Below, in pieces: positions 21,940-33,081 of a stretch of DNA of 64,000 nt. The DNA comes from Leishmania infantum JPCM5. Taxonomy: Eukaryota > Euglenozoa > Kinetoplastea > Trypanosomatida > Trypanosomatidae. The stretch spans positions 1,256,155 to 1,320,154 of the forward strand of contig NC_009414.2 in NCBI RefSeq assembly GCF_000002875.2, written 5' to 3'. Both the position numbers and the translations under genes were made by a program. The notes beneath the pieces were generated by a model. It was given only the letters and a program-made list of their open reading frames with translations, was not told the DNA's origin and ran no database searches. Positions within the stretch are counted from its first letter, which is position 1. Each line of letters starts with the position of its first letter.

Positions 21940-24660
21940 GAGATGAGGCTGTCGCAGTCTCGAGACCCAACCGTGCTCATTTGCAGCGGGTAAGGAAGGC
22001 GGATTCGCTGGGAAGTGGACCATTGGATTAGCGCGTTGCGTGACGAGCGAGATCTCGCAGCCACATCATCCTGCAACATACGCGCGCGCCTGTCCTGCTC
22101 CAGCAGCCGGGTTTGGTGGAGCGGTCGCATGACAGGGGGCGGTCGCTGGCTGATCAAGGCTTGCCCGCGTCATCCGCGCCGCCTGCGCCCCCTCGATGCA
22201 GCGAAAAAGCCGCGCAGAGTGGCGGCCGGGGCTCGCCAGCGGTGACCTCGGGTAAGGCCAGACCCCGAACGTCGAGCTCGACTCGACCTTGCGGGGCACG
22301 CATGCCTCAGAACCACGTTGGTGCCTCGCGGCGCGCCGCCGATGCTGCCGTCGTATGCCTCAGCGGCCCAAATAACAGCGAGAGTGTCGCTGTATGGACG
22401 CGTTTTTTTTCCCACGTTCCCACGCAGTCATCGGATGCCTGGGCCACTGCTCACCCGAGGGTGGGGAGCAGCTGAGCCTGAGTTCGAAGAACTCGGCATC
22501 ATTGAGGCACGCGCACACAGATTTGCGCCACATTTTCAGTTTCTCCTCGCCCGAAATTATCACCACAAAGGGCCGTAGCGCGCTACAGGCGCGGGGAAGA
22601 CAAGAGTGCACTTTGCCCACGCTGAAGCAACTCTGTGCTGGCTGCTTTTATGGATTGAATCGCTGGATCCAAAGAGCACCCCGAGAGAACCACGGGCGTT
22701 TATGGCTGGGCCGCCGGCGTCACGGATGCCTGTGAGCACGCTCTATGGGCAGCTCGCAGCCGTACTGGCCAACGCCGTGGTGGAAGCAACGACGGGGGGG
22801 GTCAGCGCAAAAGGGTGGCGGCAGGCATGGTGAGAAACACGCGCCGTTTGTTGCGGGCATGACCGCCAAATATGAAAGGCGACATTTCGGAGCCTGTGCC
22901 GTCTGCCGGCGGCCACGGCGCCGATGCGCATTGCCAAGCGAAACGACTGGAAGATGAGTCAGGACGCCGCTTCCAACCGACTGGCCGAAGCAGGGCTCCA
23001 CCCAAGACGTCGCGTGGCGGGGCTGGGGCGCTTTTTTGGGGAATCTCCGTAGCCTGCGCGTGGGCTTACGCGGGGGAGTTCCAACCCCAGACCCGCCATA
23101 CTTAGCGAGCGGGCCCAGCCGCCCCTCCCCGCCCCCTCCCCCCCTCTGCGCGGAGGAGCCTCGACATCCGCTCACCACGCGGGCCCGAGGGACGACCCCT
23201 TCTAGCGGACGGGCGAAGCACATGCCACCGCACAGCGGCGCGGAGGGCTGAGCAGCAGCGGGCCTCCGCATGGCCGGGAGGGGCGCGCAGCACCGGTGAG
23301 ACCCAAAAGCGCAATAAGAAGCGGTGGCGAATCACCCCCTGAAGGAACCGAACGGGCGAAGTGGCCTCCACGCGGCAAGGCCCGAATCCCACCCGCGGCC
23401 CATTCGCACGCGCCAAACACACCCTCCCTCGTGCCAAGTCTGTGGCTTTCTCCGCCGTTGCGGGGGGGGGTCGTAGGCCGGCGGCCCCCCCCCCCCCCCA
23501 CGATGGTGCCCCGCGGCGCACCCGAAAGAAGCAACGGCACCAAGGGCTGGGAGTGTGACGTTGCGAGGAGCAGCGGATGGCTCTGCCCCCGCAGCCCCTT
23601 TAGCGCGCAACAGAAAGGCACACGCCACATGGCCACCCAAGATCTCGACAGCACAAAAGAAAAAGCACGGCGGGCTTCTTCGGAGATGGAGGACAAACCG
23701 TGGGGGTGGCGAACGCGCCTTTCATGCCTCTGGCATACGGGAGGCTTTTTGCGCGAAGCGATGCAGGAGTCGGGGCAGCGGCGCGGACTTGCCTCAGCGA
23801 GAAAAGGTGCTGCAAGGCGCATGGCAGACGGCGCACTCTCAGCGGACCAGCCGACGTGCAGGACGGGTCCTACGTAACGCTGCGGCGGTACCTGGGGTAT
23901 TGGTCGCCATCTTACGATGAAGGACGTGGCCACGCGGGATGTCGTCGCCGCGGTCCTCCACGGGAGGAGAGGAGGCTACGAGCAAGTGCCCCAGAGCAGC
24001 AGGGCCTCGCGATTAGTGAAACGCAGTTGCTGCGCCTTTTTCGTGAAAAAGGAGGGAAAGTTCCACTGGCGCCGCCGCGAGTGGAGGGATGCCCCCTGCC
24101 CCCCCCCTCCCCCCAAAAAAAGGCGACAAGGTTGTGCGATGAAGAGAGAATTGTGAGGATGGAAGCGCGGCATCATAACTCCGAAAGGTTCTGCAACTGC
24201 GCTTAGCGCCCCATGCTTCGATAGGCCTGGCCGCTCTGCGAGCTTCACGCACCTTCAGAAAACTGCAGGAAGGCAGGCGCATATCTCACTAGAGTCATGC
24301 AGATGGGCAGGCTGGAACCCGCGCAAAAGGATGAAATTATGCGCGAGTAATCTCTTGGGCGTGACGCGCACGGCGCGCATACGTTTGCGGTCGAGGAAAA
24401 GGAAGGCGGACACAGACGCATAACAGAGTTGAACTTTGAGCGCTGTCTGCACCAGCGAGTGCTGCCCCCCGCCTGACCTGCCCGACTCGGAAAGAAAGCG
24501 GGCATATCTTGAACAGGCGCAAGTGGCGTTTGCGCGCTGGATTTCGATGCGTATTACGACGCTGTCCTCTTACCTGGGAATAGGAGAGCGAAGTGCATTA
24601 TCCGGAGGAGTGGTGAATACGACCGACTGCGCACAACTCCAACAAGGGGAAGATGGGGCG
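21940..24660. pseudogene. GC-rich block resembling decayed coding sequence (possible degenerate retroelement)
   Basis: Composition changes here: GC-rich, mixed sequence replaces the pyrimidine/GT low complexity on both sides. Frames read like broken protein. The + frame at 22318-22833 is coding-like across one in-frame stop at 22576-22578. A different-looking stretch continues at about 22911-23041, and more fragments occur at 23620-23877 and 23917-24100. No intact gene is present. I could not identify endonuclease, reverse transcriptase or RNase H motifs with confidence. A degenerate ingi/L1Tc-related element (DIRE) is the leading idea by context, with an old host pseudogene as alternative. 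Boundaries are approximate. Confidence 0.3.
23462..23499. repeat. G9/C15 inverted homopolymer runs
   Basis: Nine G bases (23462-23470) are followed after 14 bases by about fifteen C bases (23485-23499). The arms can pair as a GC hairpin, or each run could join other G/C runs in four-stranded structures. It is also a likely site of length error in sequencing. Confidence 0.7.
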
Positions 24661-26448
24661 TGACGGTGAGCCAGTCGATTACACGGGTGTGGGGTGATAT
24701 CGATATTTTGCGCAGCATCATACCATGTCTTGACAGCATCGTGATTGCATCGCCGCCAGCTAGGCAGGCCGAGCTTCTCGACATGGTAGGCAAGGGGCTA
24801 CTACGTATTGGCGTAGTTAATCTGCTCACCGCCCCAAATCGCGAACCACCTCTAGAGGCAGATGATACCGGGCTGCTGCGCATCGGAAATAAAGGTGGAA
24901 CTCTCCTTGGGGAGGACTATGACTGGACGTGGATCGGATAGGATGGTTCGCAGCTCCGTATGACCCATAGCGAAGCTGCAGCTTTCAATGGAAAAGAGGT
25001 CGCTCTCACCTCTGCGCGTCACGAAGGCAGATGGAAAGCTCTGGGGAGAGAGATGGGTGCGGATCCCATAGTCGCTGCACAAAATCGTACTTGAAGTTAG
25101 TCGATACGTGATGCAGCGGGACGACCGCGCTGTGCCCGCAAGCGAACCCGCTGCGAATCCCATATCGCCTTTTCCTCTTCTCGTTTTCCCACTGCTTAGT
25201 TGGGTCGCCATCTGCGTTGACGAGCAGTATATAGTTGTTGTCCTTGCGCAAGCGCGCATTCTTATCTTTTTCAATCTTTCACCCGCCCCAACTCTAAAGC
25301 GGGCTGCCCTCAGGTGCCTGCTGACTCTGCTGCTGCGGCATTCAATCACCCGATCACCACAACCACCCCTGCCGCCGCTGGTTCTTTAGTCGCTCCTGCT
25401 CCGTTTCCGCTCTCCGCTCTGCTTTCCTTTTCGTTTCCCTTTTTTTTTGCTTTTGTGTGTGCCGCACTGTTTTCCGTTCCTGCGCTGACGTGCGCGCGTG
25501 TGTGTCTCCGCGACAGGCGGGGAGACGGCGCGTCGCCGTCGGCGTATTTCTTCTTGAGGTGAAGAGCAACACGAAGTGCTTCGTCGATCCATCGTGTCGC
25601 TCGGCCGCAAAGTGCCGCAATGAGCGCATATCGTATGCTGCGAGTGCGACTGTGAGAGGGCACCTTTTCGTGTGTCGTTGCCCGCGGGTATCTTGTGCAG
25701 GGCCAAAGGGGACGCTTCTTATGACCTAAGGCTTCCGTGCAACAATGGAAAGGCTGGAAGAAGGGGTCTCTCCGCGGCGCTCGTGGGCGGAGGAATGACG
25801 TGCGCTAAAGCCGAAAACGAAAATAGTTGGTCTTTGTGGCTCTCAGAGACCGGAGTCGACCAACCCGAGCCACACGAGGTCATTCCACATCTCTCACCTC
25901 TCTCATCCCCCCGTATTAACGAATCCGACGAGCGCCATTGCATTTTGTGGCGTACCCAGTGGCTGATGCGCTTCAACGCACGTTAAACTGAATTCTCTTG
26001 GCCAGTGCTCGGCTGAATGGCCGCACACGCAAGTCCGTCCGCGCCGTGTTTTTGTCGCCTGCAGTAAAGCGTCTTAGCGGCGTCGGCGAATGCATGGGCT
26101 TTCGCTTGCACGACTCTCTCTCTCTCGCTTGCTCTGCCCGCTGCGCCGTACATGTACCGTGACGCTCACTTCTCCTCGTCTTCTCTCACCCTAGTCCCCG
26201 CCTGTATTTATCCACGCGCGCAATATCCAGCTCCTCCCTACACAGGCATCTGCCACCCATCGCCGAGGTGCACAATAGGGAGGAGTTTCTCTTTGTGTGC
26301 CGTTCTTCCTTGCTTCTCTGACCTCCTTCTACCACCTCGCCCCTCCCTCTCTCTGCTTGGGGGTGTCCTTGGCAAGGTTTGAGAATTCGGCATTTACTCG
26401 TCGCGACTCCATCCGTTCTTCGCCGTTTCTCCTGTGCCCATCGTCATC
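24661..26448 (+). other. Intergenic region before the hypothetical gene at 26449
   Basis: No supported gene. The segment 24661-24941 is open in one + frame (93 codons) without a recognisable domain. From about 25320 onward the DNA is CT/T-rich and typical of UTR. Pyrimidine tracts at 26280-26370 precede the next ATG. Confidence 0.55.
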
Positions 26449-27195
26449 ATGGAGGCTGTCGCGTGGACCCCCGACGTGGTCGAGGATCTTCTCTTCCGGC
26501 AGTTTATCAAGGATGAGGACATCTCCCGCCAACTTCCGCCTGCTCCGCAAGTGTCCAGCGAAAACTTCCTCGAGAGGTACGACCAGGCAACCAAGATCCT
26601 CTTCTCATACGTGCGCAACGGCCCGGTGGCGGCGCTCGCCTCGCAGAATGTGAACACCGCCGCCGTCGGCAAGTACGGCGGTGCCACCCCGCTTAAAGGT
26701 TTCGTAGGGCGCACCCCGGCAACTAAGCCTGTTCCACCAGAGTCGTCACGGCCATTTGCTCGGACGGCAACACCGACGCCGGCACCCACTAGCCGCGCAC
26801 CGTCGGTGCCGAAAGCGACCGCCAGCTCTCCCCCACCGGCCAAAGCAAAGCGGCAGCGTGTGGAGTGGCCAGCGGATGTGCCTACCAATCAGATGCTGAA
26901 GAGCAACAGCCGCTCCAAGGTGGCGCACCTGACGGCGAAGCGCGTGGCGGCCCAGCAGGGCGTCGACCCCGATCTTATTTTTACCCAGAACTGCGGTGAT
27001 CTTCCCCTCAGCGTGATCTTCGCGTCGTACCCCAAGGCGCTCAAATCCGTCTCTGCCGTTCGAAACGCCAGCGGGGACTGGCGCACGGACACCTTCACTG
27101 TTGAGGAGGAAGTCTCCTACAAGAAGGACTTGGGCTACGTGCATTACGGGCCCAGCCAATGCACGTATGGTGACTGGCTTCCTTCCCAGTCGTGA
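26449..27195 (+). CDS. Conserved-looking hypothetical protein
   Basis: The product has 248 residues. The ATG at 26449 is the first in frame; an upstream GTG would add only five residues. The N-terminus is acidic/aromatic (WTPDVVEDLLFRQF), followed by a helical segment to about residue 70. A Pro/Ala/Thr/Ser-rich linker (about 80-130) comes next. A basic KAKRQR cluster at about 132-137 could be a nuclear localisation signal. The C-terminal ~90 residues are well-mixed and appear folded. I do not recognise a family. GC-rich codon use and a clean stop support a real gene. SIDER A lies about 0.9 kb downstream, in its probable 3' UTR. Confidence 0.8.
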   Translation: MEAVAWTPDVVEDLLFRQFIKDEDISRQLPPAPQVSSENFLERYDQATKILFSYVRNGPVAALASQNVNTAAVGKYGGATPLKGFVGRTPATKPVPPESSRPFARTATPTPAPTSRAPSVPKATASSPPPAKAKRQRVEWPADVPTNQMLKSNSRSKVAHLTAKRVAAQQGVDPDLIFTQNCGDLPLSVIFASYPKALKSVSAVRNASGDWRTDTFTVEEEVSYKKDLGYVHYGPSQCTYGDWLPSQS

Positions 27196-28117
27196 GTATA
27201 GGCGTGCCACGGAGGCAGTGAAGGGGCCCAAAAGAGTTCGAGGCGCCGAAACTTGCGAGTGCGAGGCAATATACGGGGGCCGATGAGCTGTGTGTCGCGC
27301 CGCAGCGTATCCCTACACGAGAGGAGTCAGCTACGAGGCACGCGCACTCGTTGACCAACCACAGGCCATCGCCAGTGCAGCACGACTTCCAACGCCGGCA
27401 ACAGAACATCACATACGGCTCATATTCGTTTAAAGTCCTGCGCATGTCATGTGCCGGTGTGTCCTGTGTGCAAGTTTGTTTGCTCTTCTGAGAACAGAGG
27501 AGGGAGATCACGCTAGCACTGGGTGCCGATTGCCGCGTGTGCCCGGGGTGGCTACATGGCGATCGCCACGCCTTCGCGCCATCGCTTCCGCCTTTTCTCT
27601 TTTGGCCGAGCCTATTGTATTTTTTTTTAGTGTGTCTCCCTTCCTTCCCCTTTAGACTTTTAGACTGTGCGTTGATCTTCACCTTCTTGATTGCCTTCCT
27701 TTCTCTCTTCGATGCGTTCTCTGCTTGGGGGTGCCTCCAGTCTGCTGTGAGTGCGTCATGCTGGGCAGCTCGATCCATCACCTGTACAGCGTGCGGGATG
27801 CGCTCCATCGGACCATACAAGCGCACACGAACAGTAACGAACGCATCCAACCGAAACGTCTTGTATACCCATCTTCTCTATTTTGCCCTCCCTTCTTGTG
27901 TGTTGATGGCGACGAGACCTAGTGGTCCGCTGACAGGCTACGTGCATGCGACAGACGGAAGAGCGTACCTCAGTTCTTGAAGTTAACGGCGCACCCTCCT
28001 TTCTCATAAAACAATGCCCGTTTTCCTCAATCTCGCTTCTTTGACGCTCCTCAGCAGACCTCGTTTCACGCTGTGACTGTGCACGCCATGACGTGATTAA
28101 GCACATTTCCCTGGGCT
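27196..28117 (+). other. Intergenic region upstream of SIDER A
   Basis: No supported gene; T-rich tracts at about 27610-27720. Probably the 3' UTR of the hypothetical gene. Confidence 0.6.
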
Positions 28118-28856
28118 CCCTCGAGTTATCTCCGTGAGGTCCGTACGGCTGCCCCTTCCCAACCCTGTGCCCCCTTCGCTGCGACAGGCTGTGAGCTCTC
28201 TGCGCGCTGGCGCACGTCCGTCTGCGGGCCCCTTTGCGCCTGCCACACCGGCTCCTGTGTGAGGCGTGCGGATGCAGGAGGAGGCGGAATGCCCCCCGCC
28301 GCCGCAGACTCACGGCAGTGTCGCACCTGCCACGGTGCATGTGGGCAGGCCATCCAGGCACGCCCCCCGTGTCATCGCCGGCAACGGCAGATGGTGGCAG
28401 CGAGCCCTTCCTCCCCTCCCGCCAACAAGGGTGCCTTGAAGCAGGCCGCACGCTGCGAATGTGCGAGCGCTGTGCGCACGCGCAGTTGGGCAGAGCCGGC
28501 ATGGTGCATCGCATTCCCGACGAAGCATCCAGAGGTGCGAAGAGCGCGAGTGATGAGCGAGAGAGGAGCCCCGTAGTACATGCCGATTATGCCCACAGCG
28601 CATGCGCGCGCAGCATGCGGCATCTCCTCCATCCCACCGTGCGGCCGGATGAGGCGCCGACCGCGCGGCACGTACCCGAAGAGGGGACGAGGCGGGAGAG
28701 GAGGGGCCCGCTAGACGCATGTCCCGATTCGACGGCATGACGGTTGCTCCTAGACGGCCAGGACGTCGCCGCAGCGCGGCAGTGGGCGCGTGGGCTGCAA
28801 CTGTGCATGCGTGTGCCTTTGCTGGCTTGCGCGTGGTTTAATGGCACGTTGTAGCG
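28118..28856 (+). mobile_element. SIDER-type retroposon, copy A
   Basis: The last ~195 bases (28661-28856, ending TTGTAGCG) are shared with copies B and C. They begin at the GGCACGTACCCGAAGAGG segment and run through CTCCTAGACGGCCAGGACG. The ~130 bases before that (about 28545-28660) match copy E and the complement of D. Further upstream, Cys-pair motifs (for example CEAC and CRTCH in different frames) resemble decayed zinc-finger coding of an ingi-like ORF. SIDERs are truncated, non-autonomous relatives of ingi/L1Tc elements, and those in 3' UTRs can destabilise mRNA. The 5' boundary is approximate. Confidence 0.65.
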
Positions 28857-29429
28857 AAGAAAAATGTGAGTCTCCCACCTCTTCTATGCTACCGGCCTGG
28901 CGATGGAGGTGGAGAGGGAGAAGCCGCAGGCGAACTCTCTCTGATCAGACGCTGAGCGATTGCGGGACGCTGCACAAGGAGGCTTACTTTTCATGCGGCT
29001 TTTGGTGCGCGCGGCAATGTGCAGCGCTGACGATGGCCTAGCGCTGTAGCATCTCACTCTGTATGCGACCTCCCGACGCTGATCTCTTCTTACTCCTTAT
29101 TCGACGGCCCCTCCTTTCTTTTTTTTTTTTCGTTTTGCTCCGCCTGGCGGCTACGAAACCGCCCGCATAAGGACTGGCGGCACGCGTGTCTGACTGTGTG
29201 CACTCATCTCTGCCTATTCCTGCGTCACTGTGATGAGGAAGAGGTGGGTGGTCGTGTGCCGCTTTGATGAGGTGCTCAACTGACACATGTGGAGACCGTC
29301 TTCCCCACGCTAGTGTGGAGCTGCGCTGCGTTTAGAGAGAGTCAGAGGGGCGGTTGCGCCATCCGTGTGCGCATCCTTAGGTGCCTCACTTCTTATTCAT
29401 TCCCATTCGGTTGCTGTGTTGGCCTGGGG
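28857..29429 (+). other. Intergenic region before SIZ/PIAS-like gene, copy 1
   Basis: No supported gene. It has a T run near 29121-29131 that is one base longer than in copy 2. The ligase frame is open upstream to a GTG at 29289, but the first in-frame ATG is at 29430. Confidence 0.6.
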
Positions 29430-31208
29430 ATGCAGTATCCGCCCGACACGCAGGTATGGGTCAAGTGCGACGACGGTGTTTGGTGGCCCGGCACGTTGAG
29501 AGAGACGGACACGGAGATGCAGGCCTTTCTGTGCGCTGGTGAAGACTGCTGCGTAGAGTTTTATCACAGCCCAGGGGAGCTTTATCCCCTTTTCTCTGCT
29601 GACAAGGCCCACGTACGCCCTTTGCATGCGGAACCACACACCCGCACCCCCGAAGAAGACGCGTGGTTTGCTAACGAGACAGTGGCGGAGGCGGCGGCCA
29701 AGGCCCTGCGCGACTATCAGTGCTGCCGCCTCCTGAACTCCCCTCCTGACGGCCCACCTGCGGGGCCTGCTCCGATAAGTGAGCGAGAAAACACACGCGA
29801 CGCTCTGCCCTTCACTGCTACCGAGCTGCGTAACATCGAATCTCTGTTGGGCGCGGTGGGTAATTCAACGGCAGCGCGTCTCCGACAGGAGCTGCAGCAG
29901 GCACGTGCCTCTGTGGCGTCGAGGGGCCTGCGCAGGCAAGATGCACCGAGACGGCAGGCCCGAAAGCGGCAGCGGCCCGCGGAGCCTCCACCCTCTCCGG
30001 CACCACCTGCGGCAACACACCGTAGCGTGCTCGCGGCGGCTTCTCGACCGACTGAGGAAGCTCCAACTTGTCCTAGGCATGATCCCAGCGGTGTGATGCA
30101 TGCTCTTTCGGAGGCGCTGCCCACTGCACGTAGGGTTGCGAAGCGCTCTTCTGGCAGGTCTTCCTCGCCTCTGTCTGCCGGCGACGGCGAGGGGGGTGAT
30201 GCGAGCGAGGAGGACGAGGACGCCGTACCATTTGTGCAGGCTGCAAGGCGCCACGTGCTTGAGGTGCTCCGCCACGAAGTCTTCGAGAATCCGTCGAGGT
30301 TTGTCTTGTCGCCCGTGTACCACTTCGTGGACATGCTCGGGGCGGTGGTGGTTGAAAACAGCAATCTGACCACGACACTGCCTGCACCTCGCACGCTGCA
30401 CGAGAGACCGGCGGAGGGCTTCTCGCCGCAGCGGCGCGTGCTTCTCGTGCCTTTGACAGATACCTACGAGCACACCACGGGGTGGATGCTGCCAACGGAG
30501 ATTGAAGGCGCACAGCTTGCCATGTCGCTGTACGTCGACGACACTCCTGTCTCTCTACCGCCAAACTGGCAGCTTTCTCCCGCCAAGGAGGCGGCCGCAG
30601 TTAAAACCGCAATCACGGTGGATATCACGCCCCTTGTGCTCCCGATTGAGCGGGATCTCTTCTCCTTGCAGGTGATCTTCTCTGGCGATGTGGCGGAGAT
30701 GGAGATGTGGCGCGGCGTCATCGCTTGTGTGCTTGTGGAGGAAGTAGGGTTGGCCCACCTCGGTGAGCGCATTGTGTCCACGTATCACAAGCGTAGAGCG
30801 GCCGCCATCCGGCAATCGCCGTCGTCATCCTGCGGCGAGCGCGGCGCCGTTGCAATCACGGAGGCGTCGGTGAAGATTCAGTGCCCCATGACCACGCTCA
30901 CGATGGAGATCCCTGTGCGGGGCATGTACTGCGAGCATCTGCAGTGCATGGAGTTGGCGGCGGTGCTCATTCAATGTGCTCGGCAAAACGTGTGGAACTG
31001 TCCACTATGCTCGGCTGCCATGAAGCCGGAAGACATCATCGTCAACTACCGCCTCAAGGACTGGATCGCCTCGCATTCGCAGGAGGTAGTGGCGCAGGTC
31101 GAATATGTGGTGGAGACGGAGCCTGGCCGACCCCTGAAGATTGTGTACAAGGCCGCAAGACCAGAGCAGCACTCCACAATCGAGGTGATAGATGACGAGG
31201 AGGGATAA
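29430..31208 (+). CDS. SUMO E3 ligase of the SIZ/PIAS type, copy 1
   Basis: The product has 592 residues. The N-terminal ~70 residues resemble a PWWP/Tudor-like module (QVWVKCDDGVWWPG at 8-21), a fold that binds modified chromatin. A low-complexity, basic then acidic middle follows (about 160-270). The SP-RING/MIZ finger occupies about 482-540: it has CPMTTLTMEIPVRG, then C501-x-H503 and C524-P-L-C527, the zinc ligands of PIAS proteins. The C-terminus ends IEVIDDEEG, a hydrophobic core followed by acids as in a SUMO-interacting motif. Such enzymes transfer SUMO in the nucleus; T. brucei SIZ1 is tied to surface-antigen expression. The in-frame extension upstream of the ATG begins only at GTG. 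A second copy lies 5.12 kb downstream. Confidence 0.85.
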   Translation: MQYPPDTQVWVKCDDGVWWPGTLRETDTEMQAFLCAGEDCCVEFYHSPGELYPLFSADKAHVRPLHAEPHTRTPEEDAWFANETVAEAAAKALRDYQCCRLLNSPPDGPPAGPAPISERENTRDALPFTATELRNIESLLGAVGNSTAARLRQELQQARASVASRGLRRQDAPRRQARKRQRPAEPPPSPAPPAATHRSVLAAASRPTEEAPTCPRHDPSGVMHALSEALPTARRVAKRSSGRSSSPLSAGDGEGGDASEEDEDAVPFVQAARRHVLEVLRHEVFENPSRFVLSPVYHFVDMLGAVVVENSNLTTTLPAPRTLHERPAEGFSPQRRVLLVPLTDTYEHTTGWMLPTEIEGAQLAMSLYVDDTPVSLPPNWQLSPAKEAAAVKTAITVDITPLVLPIERDLFSLQVIFSGDVAEMEMWRGVIACVLVEEVGLAHLGERIVSTYHKRRAAAIRQSPSSSCGERGAVAITEASVKIQCPMTTLTMEIPVRGMYCEHLQCMELAAVLIQCARQNVWNCPLCSAAMKPEDIIVNYRLKDWIASHSQEVVAQVEYVVETEPGRPLKIVYKAARPEQHSTIEVIDDEEG

Positions 31209-31902
31209 TGGCCACTGCCTGGAAGTAGGCCACACAAATGCGCAGGCATTCATTAGTGAGCGTGCGAGAGCAGTCGACCGCCTTCAACAGCGCTGCTCCC
31301 TCACACACGCAGAAGCGTTGCTTCTTTGTTTACTCCGCTTCCTTCTTCCCAGTTTACTCGGTCGCGTTGGCTGGGGTCTTCAAAGAAGAGGGCCAAACAT
31401 CAAACAAGAACGAGCCAGCGCCACTCATCTACGGGCTAAAACACATGCGGACACACAGGCGCGTTCGCTGTGCAGAAGCACAGCTAAGCTGCAAAGAGAT
31501 AGATGCGCCCCCGCGGGGAGGCAGTGGGAGCGGCTATGCTTCATTGACTGACACGTGAAGCTGGCCCCATCCACTCCTGCCCACGCAGCCCGGCGAAAGG
31601 GGGACACCAGCGCATGATAGGGTACGTCGAGCGTGCGTGTGCGTGTATGTGCGCCCGCTCGCTCCCTCACGGGCTCATGCTGCATCTTCCTCGACGTTCT
31701 CTGCGCGCCCGCTCTCTGCGTCTCACTCTCTTCCGCCTATTCTATTTGCCTCTCCGTATCTCTCCGTGTTCATTTCTACGTTCTCGCCTTTGCGCCCAAC
31801 GCCACACCTGCTGCATCTTGCTTCTCGTACACACAACGGTGTCCCTTCCGCACTCCCCACAGTCCAAGCGCTTTCCGCTCACCCTATCACCTCACCTTTA
31901 CA
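31209..31902 (+). other. Intergenic region between SIZ-like gene and METK, copy 1
   Basis: No supported gene. A long pyrimidine-rich zone (about 31680-31860) ends in CCCCACAG with the AG at 31861-31862, a good spliced-leader acceptor 41 nt before the METK ATG. Confidence 0.65.
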
Positions 31903-33081
31903 ATGTCTGTCCACAGCATCCTCTTCTCCTCCGAGCACGTGACGGAGGGCCATCCAGACAAGTTGTGCGATCAGGTATCCGACGCCGTGCTTGACGCGTG
32001 CCTCGCCGGCGACCCGTTCTCGAAGGTTGCGTGCGAGTCGTGCGCGAAGACGGGCATGGTGATGGTGTTCGGCGAGATCACGACGAAGGCAGTGCTAGAC
32101 TACCAGAAGATCGTCCGCAACACGATCAAGGACATTGGCTTCGATTCCGCGGACAAGGGCCTGGACTATGAGTCGTGCAATGTGCTGGTTGCGATTGAGC
32201 AGCAGTCGCCGGACATCTGCCAGGGTCTGGGCAACTTCGATAGCGAGGATCTCGGCGCTGGCGACCAGGGCATGATGTTTGGCTACGCGACGGACGAGAC
32301 GGAGACGCTGATGCCGCTGACGTACGAGCTGGCCCGCGGCCTTGCGAAGAAGTACAGCGAGCTTCGCCGCGACGGCAGCCTGGAGTGGGCTCGCCCGGAC
32401 GCGAAGACGCAGGTGACGGTGGAGTACGACTACGACACGCGCGAGGGCAAGCAGGTGCTGACGCCGAAGCGCGTGGCGGTGGTGCTGATCTCTGCGCAGC
32501 ACGACGAGCACGTGACGAACGATAAGATCAGCGTGGATCTGATGGAGAAGGTGATCAAAGCTGTGATCCCCGCGAACATGCTGGACGCGGAGACGAAGTA
32601 CTGGCTGAACCCGTCTGGCCGCTTCGTGCGCGGTGGGCCGCATGGCGACGCCGGTCTGACTGGCCGCAAGATCATCGTAGACACGTACGGCGGCTGGGGC
32701 GCGCACGGCGGTGGCGCCTTCTCCGGCAAGGACCCTTCGAAGGTGGACCGCTCCGCCGCGTACGCCGCGCGCTGGATCGCGAAGTCGATCGTTGCGGGCG
32801 GCCTGGCGCGCCGCTGCCTTGTGCAGCTCGCGTACGCCATCGGTGTAGCGGAGCCGCTGAGCATGCACGTGGAGACGTACGGCACCGGCAAGTACGATGA
32901 CGCGAAGCTGCTGGAGATCGTGAAGCAGAACTTCAAGCTGCGCCCGTACGACATCATCCAGGAGCTGAACCTGCGCCGCCCCATCTACTACGAAACGTCG
33001 CGCTTCGGCCACTTCGGCCGTAAGGACGAGTTGGGCACGGGCGGGTTCACTTGGGAGGTGCCCAAGAAGATGGTCGAGTAA
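31903..33081 (+). CDS. METK1: S-adenosylmethionine synthetase, copy 1
   Basis: The product has 392 residues, the expected family length. It makes S-adenosylmethionine from methionine and ATP in the cytosol, feeding methylation (including sterol C-24 methylation) and trypanothione polyamine synthesis. Diagnostic motifs are present: GHPDK (16-20), GAGDQG (118-123), [16 protein letters not shown] (249-264) and the phosphate-binding GGGAFSGKD (269-277). The ATG at 31903 is preceded by a pyrimidine tract and AG at 31861-31862. The frame is open further upstream only through pyrimidine-rich leader. The coding sequence appears identical in the second copy. A SIDER begins about 430 nt after the stop, inside the likely 3' UTR. 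Confidence 0.97.
   Translation: MSVHSILFSSEHVTEGHPDKLCDQVSDAVLDACLAGDPFSKVACESCAKTGMVMVFGEITTKAVLDYQKIVRNTIKDIGFDSADKGLDYESCNVLVAIEQQSPDICQGLGNFDSEDLGAGDQGMMFGYATDETETLMPLTYELARGLAKKYSELRRDGSLEWARPDAKTQVTVEYDYDTREGKQVLTPKRVAVVLISAQHDEHVTNDKISVDLMEKVIKAVIPANMLDAETKYWLNPSGRFVRGGPHGDAGLTGRKIIVDTYGGWGAHGGGAFSGKDPSKVDRSAAYAARWIAKSIVAGGLARRCLVQLAYAIGVAEPLSMHVETYGTGKYDDAKLLEIVKQNFKLRPYDIIQELNLRRPIYYETSRFGHFGRKDELGTGGFTWEVPKKMVE

Noticed and set aside
23202..23933. 243-codon minus-strand frame in the GC-rich block
   Set aside because: High GC makes long chance frames likely; the peptide is Pro/Arg/Gly-rich with homopolymer runs, and opposite-strand frames look equally good.
24855..24890. EADDTGLL string resembling the (Y/F)xDD box of reverse transcriptases
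   Set aside because: The flanking residues do not fit any reverse-transcriptase motif, and the frame upstream is unrelated; probably chance.
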